A DNA stretch of 64,000 nucleotides. It comes from Bacillus mycoides. Its GTDB lineage: Bacteria > Bacillota > Bacilli > Bacillales > Bacillaceae_G. The stretch is taken from the NCBI RefSeq assembly GCF_018742245.1, contig NZ_CP036132.1, positions 2,661,001 through 2,725,000 on the forward strand, given 5' to 3'. Made by a program: the position numbers and the translations under genes. The notes beneath the pieces were generated by a model, which was not told the DNA's origin, searched no databases, and saw only the letters and a list, made by a program, of their open reading frames with translations. Below are positions 1 through 8,945 of the stretch, piece after piece (position 1 is the stretch's first letter; every line of letters begins with the position of its first letter).

Positions 1-510
1 AGGTGAACCTAACCCTACCAACAATAAATGCGGATTGAATTGCTTGATTTGAGCTTTTACTTCTTCTATTTCTTCACCGTTTACAAATCCATGCTGTCCT
101 TTAAAATGTGCATATGGATTTTGCTCTTTTAATTTTTCTAATGCTTTTTCATTACTTTCTGGTGCAGCTCCAAAAAGAAAGACACGATATCCATTTTCAT
201 TACAACATTTTATTAAATCGCGAGTTAAATCTGCCCCAGTAACACGCTCTTTCAACGTTCCTTTTAATATTCTCGATCCAATTATGACACCAATCCCATC
301 GGCTGTTATTAAATCCGCAGATAGTAACATTTTTTTAAACTGCTTTGATGTAGCCGTGTTTTCCTTAGCTGACATAACAATTTCAGGATTTGCAGTTACT
401 ACAAATCTTGGTTTCTCTTGTTTTTCATGTAGCCAACCTTTTAATAAACTTATAGCTTTTGCATATTCTAAAGTTGAAAAAGGTATTCCTTTTATAAGCT
501 GATGATCCAC
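1..510 (-). CDS. WecG/TagA/CpsF-family glycosyltransferase (3' end cut by window)
   Basis: This is the N-terminal 170 codons of a glycosyltransferase that runs off the left edge. The protein reads VVTANPEIVMSAKE, then LITADGIGVIIGSRILKG, RVTGADL, FLFGAAPE and LLLVGLGSP, which are hallmark blocks of the TagA/WecG family. That family transfers N-acetylmannosamine to an undecaprenyl-linked GlcNAc in wall teichoic acid or similar surface polymers; this role is inferred from the family. The start is a GTG at 510, behind a GGGGAG ribosome site. It lies 12 bp after the stop of the upstream M3 peptidase gene on the same strand, so the two may be cotranscribed. The C-terminal part cannot be judged. 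Confidence 0.85.
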   Translation of the reverse strand, partial: MDHQLIKGIPFSTLEYAKAISLLKGWLHEKQEKPRFVVTANPEIVMSAKENTATSKQFKKMLLSADLITADGIGVIIGSRILKGTLKERVTGADLTRDLIKCCNENGYRVFLFGAAPESNEKALEKLKEQNPYAHFKGQHGFVNGEEIEEVKAQIKQFNPHLLLVGLGSP

Positions 511-522
511 TATACTCTCCCC

Positions 523-2148
523 TTACGTAAGCTGCATATATTCATCAATGTCTTTAGAAATTTGTATAAAAGCTTTATTCCAAAATTCATAATCTGTTAG
601 CTCAATATCAAAATGTTTTTTCATCAGTTCTTCAACTGGAGCTTTTCCCGTTTCTCGCAAAAATTCTTTATACCTCAAATGAAATTCCCTTTTATTTTCT
701 TTCGCTAATTCTAGTAAACTAAAACTTACTAAATAACCAAATGTGTATGGATAATTATAGAAAGGAACATCTGCTATATAAAACTGAACGTATTTCATCC
801 AAACAAACGGCTGATATTCTGTTAGTGCATTTCCATATGCCTTTTCTTGCACGGCTATAGATAATTTCTCAATTTCATCAGCACTTATAGGACCTTCTTT
901 ACTTTTTTCATAAAAACTCTTTTCGAACTGAAACGATGCACGAATCGCCATAACATAATTAAAGCTATTTCTAATTTTCCAGCTAAGCAATGACTTTTTC
1001 ATTTCTGTACATTCTGCTGTTTTTATTAAGTGATCTACAAGTACCATTTCAAAGAAAATAGACGCTGATTCAGCTGTACTCATTGGCAGATAATCATCTA
1101 AAAATGAAGTGGATTGTTCAAAACTCATAACATAAAAATGCCAAGCGTGTCCTAATTCATGAGCAAGTACTCTTACACTATCAATACTCCCATCATAACG
1201 CATTGAAATACGGGATTCTTTTTCACTGAAAAAAGGAGCACAAAATCCCCCCAGCGGTTTATTATCTCTCGGTTCAGCATCGACCCAGCCATTCGCTATC
1301 GCATTCCGCGCGAACTTTGCCAATTCTTCATCTATATTTTCAAATGCATCATATATGTTTTGTACTCCTACTGAAAAAGGAAAAACATTCACATTACTTT
1401 CTTTTAATGTCATAAGTTCATGCCATGTAATCGAATTCTTTTCCTTTTTAAAAGCGTTTAAAGCACTTACTAGCTTATCAAGTTTAGATTCCGTTGCATC
1501 CCACATTTGTGATAATACAGTTTCAGAAATGCCATTCATTTGAAGGGATTGAGTTAAAACTTCTCTCCTTTCTAATTCATTACTCCGCGTATTACGTAAT
1601 CTTCCTATTTGGTTCAATACAGTAGCAAAGATTTCTTTTTCCTTATTCAAAGTATTTGTAAGAGAATCGAACACTTTTAATCTTTCATTATGATCATCAC
1701 TATTCATCGCAACATAATTCGCTTGTCCAAAAGATAAGGTCTCTTTATCGTGTATTACTTCTATCTTATTCCGTAATTGTATGTACATATCTTCCCAAGC
1801 TTTTAATTCATCTTCTATTAGCTTAATACTTGAATTATTACCATTAATATTTTGTTCCTTACTAGATTCTATTAATAGTTGAACTTCTTTCTTCAATTGG
1901 TTTATTATTACACCTTGTAAATTATTTTCGGGTGGTGGATCATCTTCAGTAGCGCGGCAATATAAGTAATACTCTGCTTTTTCGATAGCCTGTATAAGTT
2001 GTGAAAGGATTACTGAGTCTTTTGTTGCTTTATATTCAATTTTTAATCTTTCTATCGTTTCTATAGAAAACGTGAAGTTTTGTTCTTGAGGATATAGCCT
2101 GTCCAAATCCCATTGAGATTGAGATTGGGCTTGTATTATTTTATTCAT
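523..2148 (-). CDS. M3-family oligoendopeptidase (PepF-like metallopeptidase)
   Basis: A 541-residue cytoplasmic zinc peptidase. The catalytic signature HELGHAWHF (HExxH) lies near residue 330 and the downstream glutamate region TAESASIFFEMVLVDHL supplies the third ligand, the usual order for M3/PepF enzymes that cleave short oligopeptides. There is no signal peptide. The N-terminal third is helical and charged, as expected for the lid domain. The ATG follows AAAGGAGG. The glycosyltransferase gene starts 12 bp downstream, suggesting a transcript unit, although the two functions are not obviously linked. The family assignment is strong; the substrate is unknown. Confidence 0.9.
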   Translation of the reverse strand: MNKIIQAQSQSQWDLDRLYPQEQNFTFSIETIERLKIEYKATKDSVILSQLIQAIEKAEYYLYCRATEDDPPPENNLQGVIINQLKKEVQLLIESSKEQNINGNNSSIKLIEDELKAWEDMYIQLRNKIEVIHDKETLSFGQANYVAMNSDDHNERLKVFDSLTNTLNKEKEIFATVLNQIGRLRNTRSNELERREVLTQSLQMNGISETVLSQMWDATESKLDKLVSALNAFKKEKNSITWHELMTLKESNVNVFPFSVGVQNIYDAFENIDEELAKFARNAIANGWVDAEPRDNKPLGGFCAPFFSEKESRISMRYDGSIDSVRVLAHELGHAWHFYVMSFEQSTSFLDDYLPMSTAESASIFFEMVLVDHLIKTAECTEMKKSLLSWKIRNSFNYVMAIRASFQFEKSFYEKSKEGPISADEIEKLSIAVQEKAYGNALTEYQPFVWMKYVQFYIADVPFYNYPYTFGYLVSFSLLELAKENKREFHLRYKEFLRETGKAPVEELMKKHFDIELTDYEFWNKAFIQISKDIDEYMQLT

Positions 2149-2357
2149 TTTGCATCCTCCTTTTTTACAAATAGTTACAAAATTCTACTCTTTTCACTAT
2201 TATATATGAACTATCAAAATTTTAACATCTTGAAATATTCAAACTTATATGAATGTAATTTGATATTTCATTTTCTATTTCTTCCTATTTAAATAAGTTG
2301 TAAGTATTACTACTTCTTCTAGTGAATTTCTAGGTTCGTATAGACTACACTGTTTAT

Positions 2358-2726
2358 TTACTCTTTCTTTTGTTTGAAGTTTATAACTTTCACTCCACTT
2401 GGATTAATGTTATAAGTAATTGTTACAACATGATTTGGTGGGTTATGGGCGTTTGTATAAGTTCGATACTTTGCAACGACAATGAAGTTAAAAGTGTATT
2501 TTGGGGATCGGTCAATTTTTATAACCTTCGCATCAGTTAAACTATACTGATGCGAAGGTCCAAGTTTGCTTTGAATCGTTCGACTTGCATACGGAGCCAA
2601 TAAAGTGTTATAGGAATCATAAAAATCTTTATCAGATATGTTAGCTGCGTTTCCTTCTTTCGGAGATGCAAATATGACCATTATTAAAATCCCGTAAATT
2701 ATTAGGGATAGTTTACTCTTTAGCAT
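2358..2726 (-). CDS. DUF3888 domain-containing secreted protein
   Basis: A 122-residue protein with an N-terminal hydrophobic segment that looks like a signal peptide ending near GNA-A. The mature part has the pattern of DUF3888 proteins (LLAPYASRTIQ, then AHNPPNHVVTITY near the C-terminus), common as small exported proteins in Bacillus. The start chosen is the ATG at 2726 with GGAG eight bases upstream, rather than the GTG three codons earlier. It stands alone between an M3 peptidase and a divergent acetyltransferase. Its function is not known. Confidence 0.7.
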   Translation of the reverse strand: MLKSKLSLIIYGILIMVIFASPKEGNAANISDKDFYDSYNTLLAPYASRTIQSKLGPSHQYSLTDAKVIKIDRSPKYTFNFIVVAKYRTYTNAHNPPNHVVTITYNINPSGVKVINFKQKKE

Positions 2727-3009
2727 GAGATTCACTCCAGGCTTATTAGATGATAAACTTTAGGATGCTCTAAAAAATAATGACTATTCTCTTTATGTTA
2801 TTCTTAGCTTATTAAGCATCAAATAAATCAGAGCTTTTACTTGCGAGTCAATATTTTTAATAACATTTATGCTAGCTCGAATGACTGGAACTGATTTTTA
2901 AATATATTTCAAACAAATTGAAAAAAATACCGCCCTAACGATCTAAAGATGCTAGCTTTTACTGAGTATATATAGAATTTAAACATAGTAGAAAGTGAGA
3001 GAATAACTT

Positions 3010-3597
3010 ATGACAACTCATATTGTACAATCAACCGACTATAATCAAGCATCTGATGCATTACGACTCGAAATTGCTGTAATGCTACAGCGGGTTTGGC
3101 CAGATTCTGATTCCCTGCCTGAGGGGAAAATTCCTGAAACACATCTTAAAGAATTTAATGTACACTCATTTTATTCCTATATAGATGAAAAGCTAGTCAG
3201 CTATGCAGGTGTAGTGCGCAAAACTATCCATCATAAGGGACAACCATTTAATATAGCCGGACTGAGTTGTGTAGCGATTGATCCAGATTATCATGGTCAA
3301 GGTTTAGGTTTACGTACAGTTACTGCCGCTACCAAATGGATTGAAAAACAAAGCGATATAGATTTCGGTATATTTACATGTAAACCGTCTTTAGCTCCCT
3401 TTTATAATCGTGCTGGCTCTTGGCCTGTTATACAAGATGTAGTACTTATTGGTAGAGAAGATGAAAATGCTTTATCTAGTGCATCCTTAGAAGTTGCTGT
3501 TTTAATGCGTTTGTTTTCAAAGAAAGCGAAATCCCATAAATCAATATTGCGCCATACCACTATTAATCTTGATTTTCCAGTTGCTCAGTTTCTATAA
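3010..3597 (+). CDS. GNAT-family N-acetyltransferase
   Basis: A 195-residue acetyl-CoA-dependent acetyltransferase. The central block VAIDPDYHGQGLGLRTV is the GNAT motif A that binds the pyrophosphate of acetyl-CoA, and FTCKPSLAPFYNRAGSW gives the C-terminal motif B region with the usual Tyr. An AGAAAGTGAGAG segment provides a weak ribosome site. It is monocistronic and followed by an imperfect hairpin with a long T-run near 3640-3652. The acetyl acceptor is not predictable. Confidence 0.8.
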   Translation: MTTHIVQSTDYNQASDALRLEIAVMLQRVWPDSDSLPEGKIPETHLKEFNVHSFYSYIDEKLVSYAGVVRKTIHHKGQPFNIAGLSCVAIDPDYHGQGLGLRTVTAATKWIEKQSDIDFGIFTCKPSLAPFYNRAGSWPVIQDVVLIGREDENALSSASLEVAVLMRLFSKKAKSHKSILRHTTINLDFPVAQFL

Positions 3598-3814
3598 TAC
3601 AGATAAACAAAAGCCAATTTCCATACGATAAGGACATTTGCTTTTTTTTTTTATTTTGCTTCACATACGAAATTCGTATTTTGTGATTCCTTCCCATACA
3701 GAACCGCTAATGTGGGATAAAAAAAGGGTCTCCCTAAGAGCGTTAAAACACGTAATCTTTAGGATAACCTCTAATAATTTATAAACTAAGAAAACATATT
3801 ACTGAAACCCTGTT

Positions 3815-5083
3815 TTAATCCATTTTATTTTCAGCTGAAATTTTAAAGTACTTCGCAGATAATTTATAAGAGCGATTCTCATTATAAAAGTTACCTAATT
3901 CATAGGATAATTCAGCAACTAAGCGATGTTGCTTTTTTTCTACTCCCACTTCAATTACTTTTTGCATATTTTTCTCGTATTCATAATAATCTCCACGCAT
4001 TTTGAATACTTTAGCTTTCAAACCATATAGTTGGACATATGCAATTGGTACATCATAAATCGATAAAAAATGAAATGCTTCATCCATAACTTTATTAACA
4101 TTTTTCCAATCTTTAAGTTCTATGTACACCTCTATCATGTTTCGTAATGCATATACCTTTTGATCTTTCCCCGATAAAAATTCACTTAACTCCAAAGTTT
4201 CTTCATAGTATTTAATGGCATTCGTATAGTCTTTCAAACCTTGATAAATTTTCCCGTAATCATAAGAAATGATAGGTAAATACTTTGAATCACCATTAGT
4301 AGCCAAACTATTTTCTACCTGCTGTAAAATTTCAAGTGCCTTTTCATATAACTCATCCATAATATACAATACGGCAAGCATTAAAAGTGCATTTATTACG
4401 TTTTGCTGCATACCGTTTTTTCTGTATATATTGAAAGCTTTTAAGGCATACAAACGACTAATACTTTTATCTTTATAAAGCTCCTTATATACATGACATA
4501 AATTATAGTATATATGAGCATGTTGTTCAGTTTCTTCTACTCCAAGTAAACTCTCAGCCTGTACATAAATATCATGCGCAGCAATGTAGTCTTGTTTATT
4601 ATAAAAATAATAACCTCGAGATTTTAAATAATAAATATAATCTTCAGGATCTTGCATTTCGACCTGACTTGGTATCATTTGCGAAGCTTGATCTACAAGC
4701 GACTTCACATATAACAAGTTTTTTTGTCGGGCATGATAGTATATAAGTACACCATATACCTTTAATAATAAAGGGATTGAATCCACTTCACGAACGTATA
4801 ATTCTAACAAAGATAATTCAGCTTCAGTTATAATTTTATCTTTTTTATATTTATTACATATTTCAAGAATAGTAAGCTTTATCTCCTCGTAATTGCCATC
4901 TATGAGAAAATCGCAATCAACACCCAGCTTCTTAGAAACTTGTTTTAAAAAAGAAGATGATGGTTTGATTTTCCCACTCTCAATTCTACTTAAATAGGTT
5001 ACTGAGCATATTTCTGATACGAGCTCCCCCTGTGTCAATCCTTTATGCATACGAACTTGCCGAATACGTTCCCCTATTTCCAT
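3815..5083 (-). CDS. XRE-type HTH regulator with C-terminal TPR array (NprR/PlcR-like architecture)
   Basis: A 422-residue protein. Residues 1-60 form an XRE helix-turn-helix (IGERIRQVRMHKGLTQGEL, then YLSRIESGK). The remainder is a superhelix of tetratricopeptide-type repeats (for example DYIAAHDIYVQAESLLG and NAIKYYEETLELS). This matches the RNPP/Rap-like quorum regulators of the B. cereus group; the length is like NprR (about 423 aa) and longer than PlcR (285 aa). Members usually bind a small secreted and re-imported peptide encoded just downstream. I found no convincing peptide gene next to this one, so its ligand, if any, is encoded elsewhere or absent. It is transcribed alone. Confidence 0.75.
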   Translation of the reverse strand: MEIGERIRQVRMHKGLTQGELVSEICSVTYLSRIESGKIKPSSSFLKQVSKKLGVDCDFLIDGNYEEIKLTILEICNKYKKDKIITEAELSLLELYVREVDSIPLLLKVYGVLIYYHARQKNLLYVKSLVDQASQMIPSQVEMQDPEDYIYYLKSRGYYFYNKQDYIAAHDIYVQAESLLGVEETEQHAHIYYNLCHVYKELYKDKSISRLYALKAFNIYRKNGMQQNVINALLMLAVLYIMDELYEKALEILQQVENSLATNGDSKYLPIISYDYGKIYQGLKDYTNAIKYYEETLELSEFLSGKDQKVYALRNMIEVYIELKDWKNVNKVMDEAFHFLSIYDVPIAYVQLYGLKAKVFKMRGDYYEYEKNMQKVIEVGVEKKQHRLVAELSYELGNFYNENRSYKLSAKYFKISAENKMD

Positions 5084-5546
5084 CTTTTTCTCTCCCTAAT
5101 TAACCATTTCATGCTTTTTACTAATTAAGTCATTATGTATCTACATATTTTTCATACTAAATAAAATATACAATTTCACAAATGTAAAAAAATGTATCAT
5201 TCATTTTAATTTTACATTCATATTATGATTATTTCTAGATAGCTTGTTAAATTTAATGGTTTAAATTTAAGGTTTTTGCCCACTTTTTTCATACAATTTT
5301 ACTACTTGTTATTAACAAGGATAGCGCCATATACTTGAATTACGATAAACTTAATGAAAAGGATTTAACTACATGTAAACTATCATTCTTAAAATAGATC
5401 GAATGGTTAATTACATTTACCTAGTACATGGAAGACATCTATTGTAAAGGAAAATAAATTAAATGAGCTCAATAGATGAATTATTAATATCACATCCTAG
5501 AAATTAGTTTGTCGAATTATTTAGTAAATATGAAAGGATGACAAAT
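5084..5546. other. Intergenic region with a short palindrome
   Basis: About 460 AT-rich bases lie between the divergent HTH/TPR regulator and the small membrane protein gene. The only structure I see is a perfect inverted repeat at 5305-5319 (CTTGTTA, one base, TAACAAG), which could be an operator. A 14-codon ORF behind AAAGGA near 5478 is too short and featureless to call. Confidence 0.4.
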
Positions 5547-5750
5547 ATGATTGTAAAAACAAAAAAAGATTCAACACGAAAAATGGCAAGATATGTTGGA
5601 GGCGCTGCTACTCTTTTATTGCTAGCATCCTTCCTTTATCAGTGGAACAATGGTTTAGTAGTTGATGATACTGAAACATTTGGTTTCATACTAGCCTTCA
5701 CTGGTTTCCTATCTACCTTCATACCTACTAAAAAGAAAGTTACTAACTAA
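5547..5750 (+). CDS. Small two-segment membrane protein, function unknown
   Basis: A 67-residue protein with a basic N-terminus (VKTKKDSTRKMARY), a hydrophobic stretch (AATLLLLASFLY) and a second one (FGFILAFTGFLSTFI), ending in KKK. It is probably an inner-membrane hairpin with both ends inside. The ATG at 5547 is preferred because AAAGGA lies eight bases upstream; an ATG at 5538 overlaps that site. It belongs to no family I recognise and stands alone. Confidence 0.55.
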   Translation: MIVKTKKDSTRKMARYVGGAATLLLLASFLYQWNNGLVVDDTETFGFILAFTGFLSTFIPTKKKVTN

Positions 5751-5796
5751 TATAAAATTACATATTTTTCATCCGCATAAAACAATTATATTAGAA

Positions 5797-5830
5797 TTAA
5801 AAAAGGATTGATCAAAAGATCAATCCTTTA
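5797..5830 (-). terminator. Rho-independent terminator of the degV gene
   Basis: A perfect 12-bp stem (AAAGGATTGATC, four-base loop, GATCAATCCTTT) is followed on the minus strand by a T-run. The stem overlaps the degV stop codon. Confidence 0.8.
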
Positions 5831-6688
5831 CTCTACTTCATTTAAGAAGAACAACGTTAACGCACCTGGTCCGGTATGCGCTCCGATTGCTGCTCCAATT
5901 GTATTTACAATAAATACTTCACAGCCGAATCTTTCAGTAATTAATGCCTTTAATGCTTCGGCTGTTTCTAAGTCGTCGCCGTGTGTCATACCGATTGTTT
6001 GACCTTTAAGGTCTTTCCCACGCTCTTCCATAATATCAACAATTCGGCTTAATACTTTCTTTTTCCCTCTTACCTTTTCAAGTGGTACAAGTTTTCCTTC
6101 ATCCACATTTAGAATTGGCTTAATATTTAGCAAACCACCGATGAAACCAGCTACTTTACTTAAACGGCCACCTCTTACAAGGTACTGTAAATCAGCTACA
6201 GTGAAGATATGCTCCATATGCTCCATTAAAAAAGCGACACGGTTTAAGATTTCTTCTTTTGACGCGCCCTCTTTTGCCATTTTGGCAGCCTCTAATACGA
6301 CAATACCTTGACCGAGTGAGGCACATTTTGTATCAATAATTTCTAAATTTAAATCAGTGTATGTTTCTTTCACTTCTTCTTTAATGAGAACTGACGATTG
6401 ATATGTACCAGACAATTCAGATGAAAAGGCTAAATATATACAAGGGTTACCTTCTTTTGCATAGGAAACAAATTTTTCTTGGAATGTTTCAAGTGAAGGC
6501 AATGACGTTTTATAAACTGCGCCTTCTCTCATTTTTTGCAATAAAGTAACTGATTTTAATGTAACCCCATCTAAATACTCTGTTTCTGCTTCATCATATA
6601 CACGGAGTGGAATTAAATCTATATCATATGCTTGCAGCAATTCTACCGGTAAATCCGCCGCACTATCCGTAATGATTTTAACACTCAT
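5828..6688 (-). CDS. DegV-family fatty-acid-binding protein
   Basis: A 286-residue two-domain protein starting VKIITDSAADLP, with the DegV lipid-binding motif KTSLPSLETFQ near residue 60, GTYQSS and IDTKCASLGQG. DegV/FakB proteins bind a single fatty acid and, with FakA kinase, feed exogenous fatty acids into phospholipid synthesis; this role is inferred from the family. No fakA lies nearby. The gene is monocistronic with its own terminator, and genomes of this group carry several paralogues. Confidence 0.9.
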   Translation of the reverse strand: MSVKIITDSAADLPVELLQAYDIDLIPLRVYDEAETEYLDGVTLKSVTLLQKMREGAVYKTSLPSLETFQEKFVSYAKEGNPCIYLAFSSELSGTYQSSVLIKEEVKETYTDLNLEIIDTKCASLGQGIVVLEAAKMAKEGASKEEILNRVAFLMEHMEHIFTVADLQYLVRGGRLSKVAGFIGGLLNIKPILNVDEGKLVPLEKVRGKKKVLSRIVDIMEERGKDLKGQTIGMTHGDDLETAEALKALITERFGCEVFIVNTIGAAIGAHTGPGALTLFFLNEVE

Positions 6689-6915
6689 TTTTAAACCTCT
6701 ATTCTGTTATAAATATATAAAAAAATAAAATAAAAATATTACTTTTAAATTATATACGTAAAACAAGAATGAAGAAAGGGAAAGTACTTTATATTGTATG
6801 CACTCTTCCTCAAAACTTGAACTGTTAAGAAAAATGATTTTGATTTATCCTCTTTTCACTAGTTATTGAGCTATATATAATGAGAATATTAATACTTTTC
6901 CAAAGGGGGTTACTT

Positions 6916-7347
6916 ATGAGTATTCAACTAGCTACTTCTAAAGATTTAGAATGGATTAATAATCAATACGAATCAATAGGATTTGTACCAAGTGATTTAA
7001 AGCGGGATAAAGTTGCGATTATTACATACAACGGCGAGTATGCAGGTGTAGGTCGTTTAGTTCAAATTGATAAAGATACTATTGAAATGGGTGGTATTTT
7101 CATACTTCCTAAATTTAGAGGGTTACAATTAGCGGGAGAACTCGTTTTATTTTTAGTACAAACAGCGAAGGAATTACATATTCAAAATGTATTTTGTCTC
7201 CCTTTCGAGGAATTAAAAAACTTTTATAAAAAATACGGTTTTACTGAAGTCGATACTACGCAAGAGGTTGTCCATCCAATTATTCTAAAAAAATATAATT
7301 GGTGTTTAAAAACGTATGATAAACATGTATTACTATTTAAATTGTGA
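6916..7347 (+). CDS. GNAT-family N-acetyltransferase (ArgA-like, compact)
   Basis: A 143-residue protein with the GNAT fold: GGIFILPKFRGLQLAGELV is motif A and FYKKYGFTEV is the motif B Tyr region. The start at 6916 follows AAAGGGGG seven bases upstream; an in-frame ATG at 6880 has no ribosome site. It is monocistronic and cytoplasmic. The substrate is unknown. Confidence 0.75.
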   Translation: MSIQLATSKDLEWINNQYESIGFVPSDLKRDKVAIITYNGEYAGVGRLVQIDKDTIEMGGIFILPKFRGLQLAGELVLFLVQTAKELHIQNVFCLPFEELKNFYKKYGFTEVDTTQEVVHPIILKKYNWCLKTYDKHVLLFKL

Positions 7348-7582
7348 ATTTTCTCTAATTAGAGGGGATACATATTGTATTACACCTCATATTTTAACAA
7401 AGATTTATCCGTTTCATCTATCTTAATAACTAGTATTTTCAATCGCCCCATCAGTTATAGTTCACATCTTTTCCCACCCCTTTATTAGCTAGCTCGTTTG
7501 TAAACTTGCTAGCACTATTTTTAAGTTTCTCTATTACATACTCCTGAAAAAAATTTTAGCTAATTAATGGAGATATGATCAT

Positions 7583-8818
7583 TTATGTAATCCGCACACG
7601 AACTTCCTTTTCTTGCAATAATTGGATAGTCAATTCCAATACAATATTTTGCATTAACTGATAGAGCTTATCATGAGATGTACTTTGTTCTGAAATAAAT
7701 TCAATACATTGAAATATATATCCCTCTACAAATAAGCTCCCTTTTTCAATTATAGATGGATTATGTCCTTTCTTTATTATTTTTGGCAATAAGAATTCTT
7801 TTTTGGTCAAAATAATTTCCTGTGATACCTCTTTTATTCCTATAACTTTTTCTTTAAATACCACCTTTTCTTGTAAGCTAATTTCACCTTTATATCTCCC
7901 TATTTCTATTGGTAGTTTCCCAGTTATATAATTATTTACGTCTGCTTCATCTTCCTTCTCTAATATTATACCGTGGATAGGAATCCACGAAGATGTGTCC
8001 ACCCAATTCTCTTCCATATCCCCTTTTACTTTTTGATTAGAAAATTCTAAAAGCACTCTCTTTTCATGAAGGTTTGAAGAAACTAAATTACAATTAACTT
8101 CTCCATGATAATGTTGCACTGTAGTTAATAACTTAGCATCCAGTTCACGACCCCTAGCATCTTTTTCATTACGAAATACAAATGCTTCTTGTTTTTTTAC
8201 ATTAATATTAGGAAATTTTATAAAACTAGTCACATCCGAAATAATAGAAAATGGAGTTTTCACTATTATTGAACGCACTGAAGTTTCTATTTTTAATCCT
8301 GAATCTATACTTTCTTTCTTTGATTCAATTACTATTTCTTCTTTCTCTGATTCTGTTTCTTCATCTTCTTTTGCTGATCCAGTCTCTTCACTTTCTTTCT
8401 TTGATTCGGTTTCTTCATCTTCTTTTACTGGTTCAGTCTCTTCACTTTCTTTCTTTAATTCAATTACTATTTCTTCTTTCTCTGATTCGGTTTCTTCATC
8501 TTCTTTTGCTGATTCAATCTCTTCACTTTCTTTCTTTGATTCAATTACTATTTCTTCTTTCTCTGATTCGGTTTCTTCATCTTCTTTTACTGGTTCAATT
8601 TTCACCTCGTCTTCCTCTAATCCTTTCGCTTTATCTTCTTTTTTTAATTCAGTTTCTTCACTTTCTTTCTCTAATTCAATTGCTTTATCTTCTTTTTTTG
8701 ACTCTGTTTCTTTACTTTTCTTTTTTTCTCTTATTTCACGCGAATCATCTTGAGCATTTAGCATTTTTCCTTTGTAAACTTTGTTCCATATTCCCTTACC
8801 AACCCATGGCTTATCCAT
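7583..8818 (-). CDS. Acidic nine-residue-repeat protein with C-terminal spore-coat-type domain
   Basis: The 411-residue protein has three parts. A short basic N-terminus (DKPWVGKGIWNKVYKGK) is followed by a highly charged region (about residues 40-175) made of 9-residue repeats such as KKESEETES and EKEEIVIES. A C-terminal half follows whose end (LFVEGYIFQCIEF, then IVLELTIQLLQEKEV) matches the neighbouring 231-residue protein (LFVQGYIRKNIEY, IVLDLTLKVLQVQQV). I chose the ATG at 8818, with GGGGGG six bases upstream; the longer upstream frame is implausible. Because of the paralogue and its coat-like features I infer a spore surface protein, perhaps of the CsxC/SPOCS type, but no function is known. 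It starts beyond the terminator of the next gene and so has its own promoter or depends on read-through. Confidence 0.6.
   Translation of the reverse strand: MDKPWVGKGIWNKVYKGKMLNAQDDSREIREKKKSKETESKKEDKAIELEKESEETELKKEDKAKGLEEDEVKIEPVKEDEETESEKEEIVIESKKESEEIESAKEDEETESEKEEIVIELKKESEETEPVKEDEETESKKESEETGSAKEDEETESEKEEIVIESKKESIDSGLKIETSVRSIIVKTPFSIISDVTSFIKFPNINVKKQEAFVFRNEKDARGRELDAKLLTTVQHYHGEVNCNLVSSNLHEKRVLLEFSNQKVKGDMEENWVDTSSWIPIHGIILEKEDEADVNNYITGKLPIEIGRYKGEISLQEKVVFKEKVIGIKEVSQEIILTKKEFLLPKIIKKGHNPSIIEKGSLFVEGYIFQCIEFISEQSTSHDKLYQLMQNIVLELTIQLLQEKEVRVRIT
8294..8698 (-). repeat. Fifteen tandem 27-bp coding repeats (9 aa each)
   Basis: The 405-bp stretch divides exactly into fifteen 27-bp units encoding nonamers of three main kinds: KKESEETES, AKEDEETES/VKEDEETES and EKEEIVIES. 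The central units are nearly identical at DNA level and occur in higher-order blocks: the segment encoding EKEEIVIES recurs at offsets of 135 and 81 bp (5 and 3 units). Array length is probably variable between strains. Confidence 0.85.
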
Positions 8819-8902
8819 CACCATCCCCCCATCTGATGAAATCCATAAAAATATTTTATTTGCCCGCGACCATTTCATCATTATATATGTTTTATAATAA
8901 TA

Positions 8903-8940
8903 AAAAAGACATTGTCTTTTTAATAAAGACAATGCTTTTT
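8903..8940 (-). terminator. Terminator downstream of the 231-residue spore-type gene
   Basis: Nine-bp perfect stem (ATTGTCTTT / AAAGACAAT), with T-rich tails on both sides. On the minus strand it lies just after the stop of the 8946-9641 gene and upstream of the repeat protein gene. Confidence 0.75.
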
Positions 8941-8945
8941 TAGTT

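Noticed and set aside
3600..3760. A quorum peptide gene downstream of the HTH/TPR regulator
   Set aside because: The only open frame with ATG (around 3700 on the minus strand) has no ribosome site, reads through the terminator T-run of the opposite gene and lacks a signal-peptide-like start.
8251..8943. Leucine-rich plus-strand frame of 230 codons
   Set aside because: It is the antisense shadow of the Glu/Lys/Ser repeat gene (GAA/GAG/AAG read as TTC/CTC/CTT); no ribosome site or start context.
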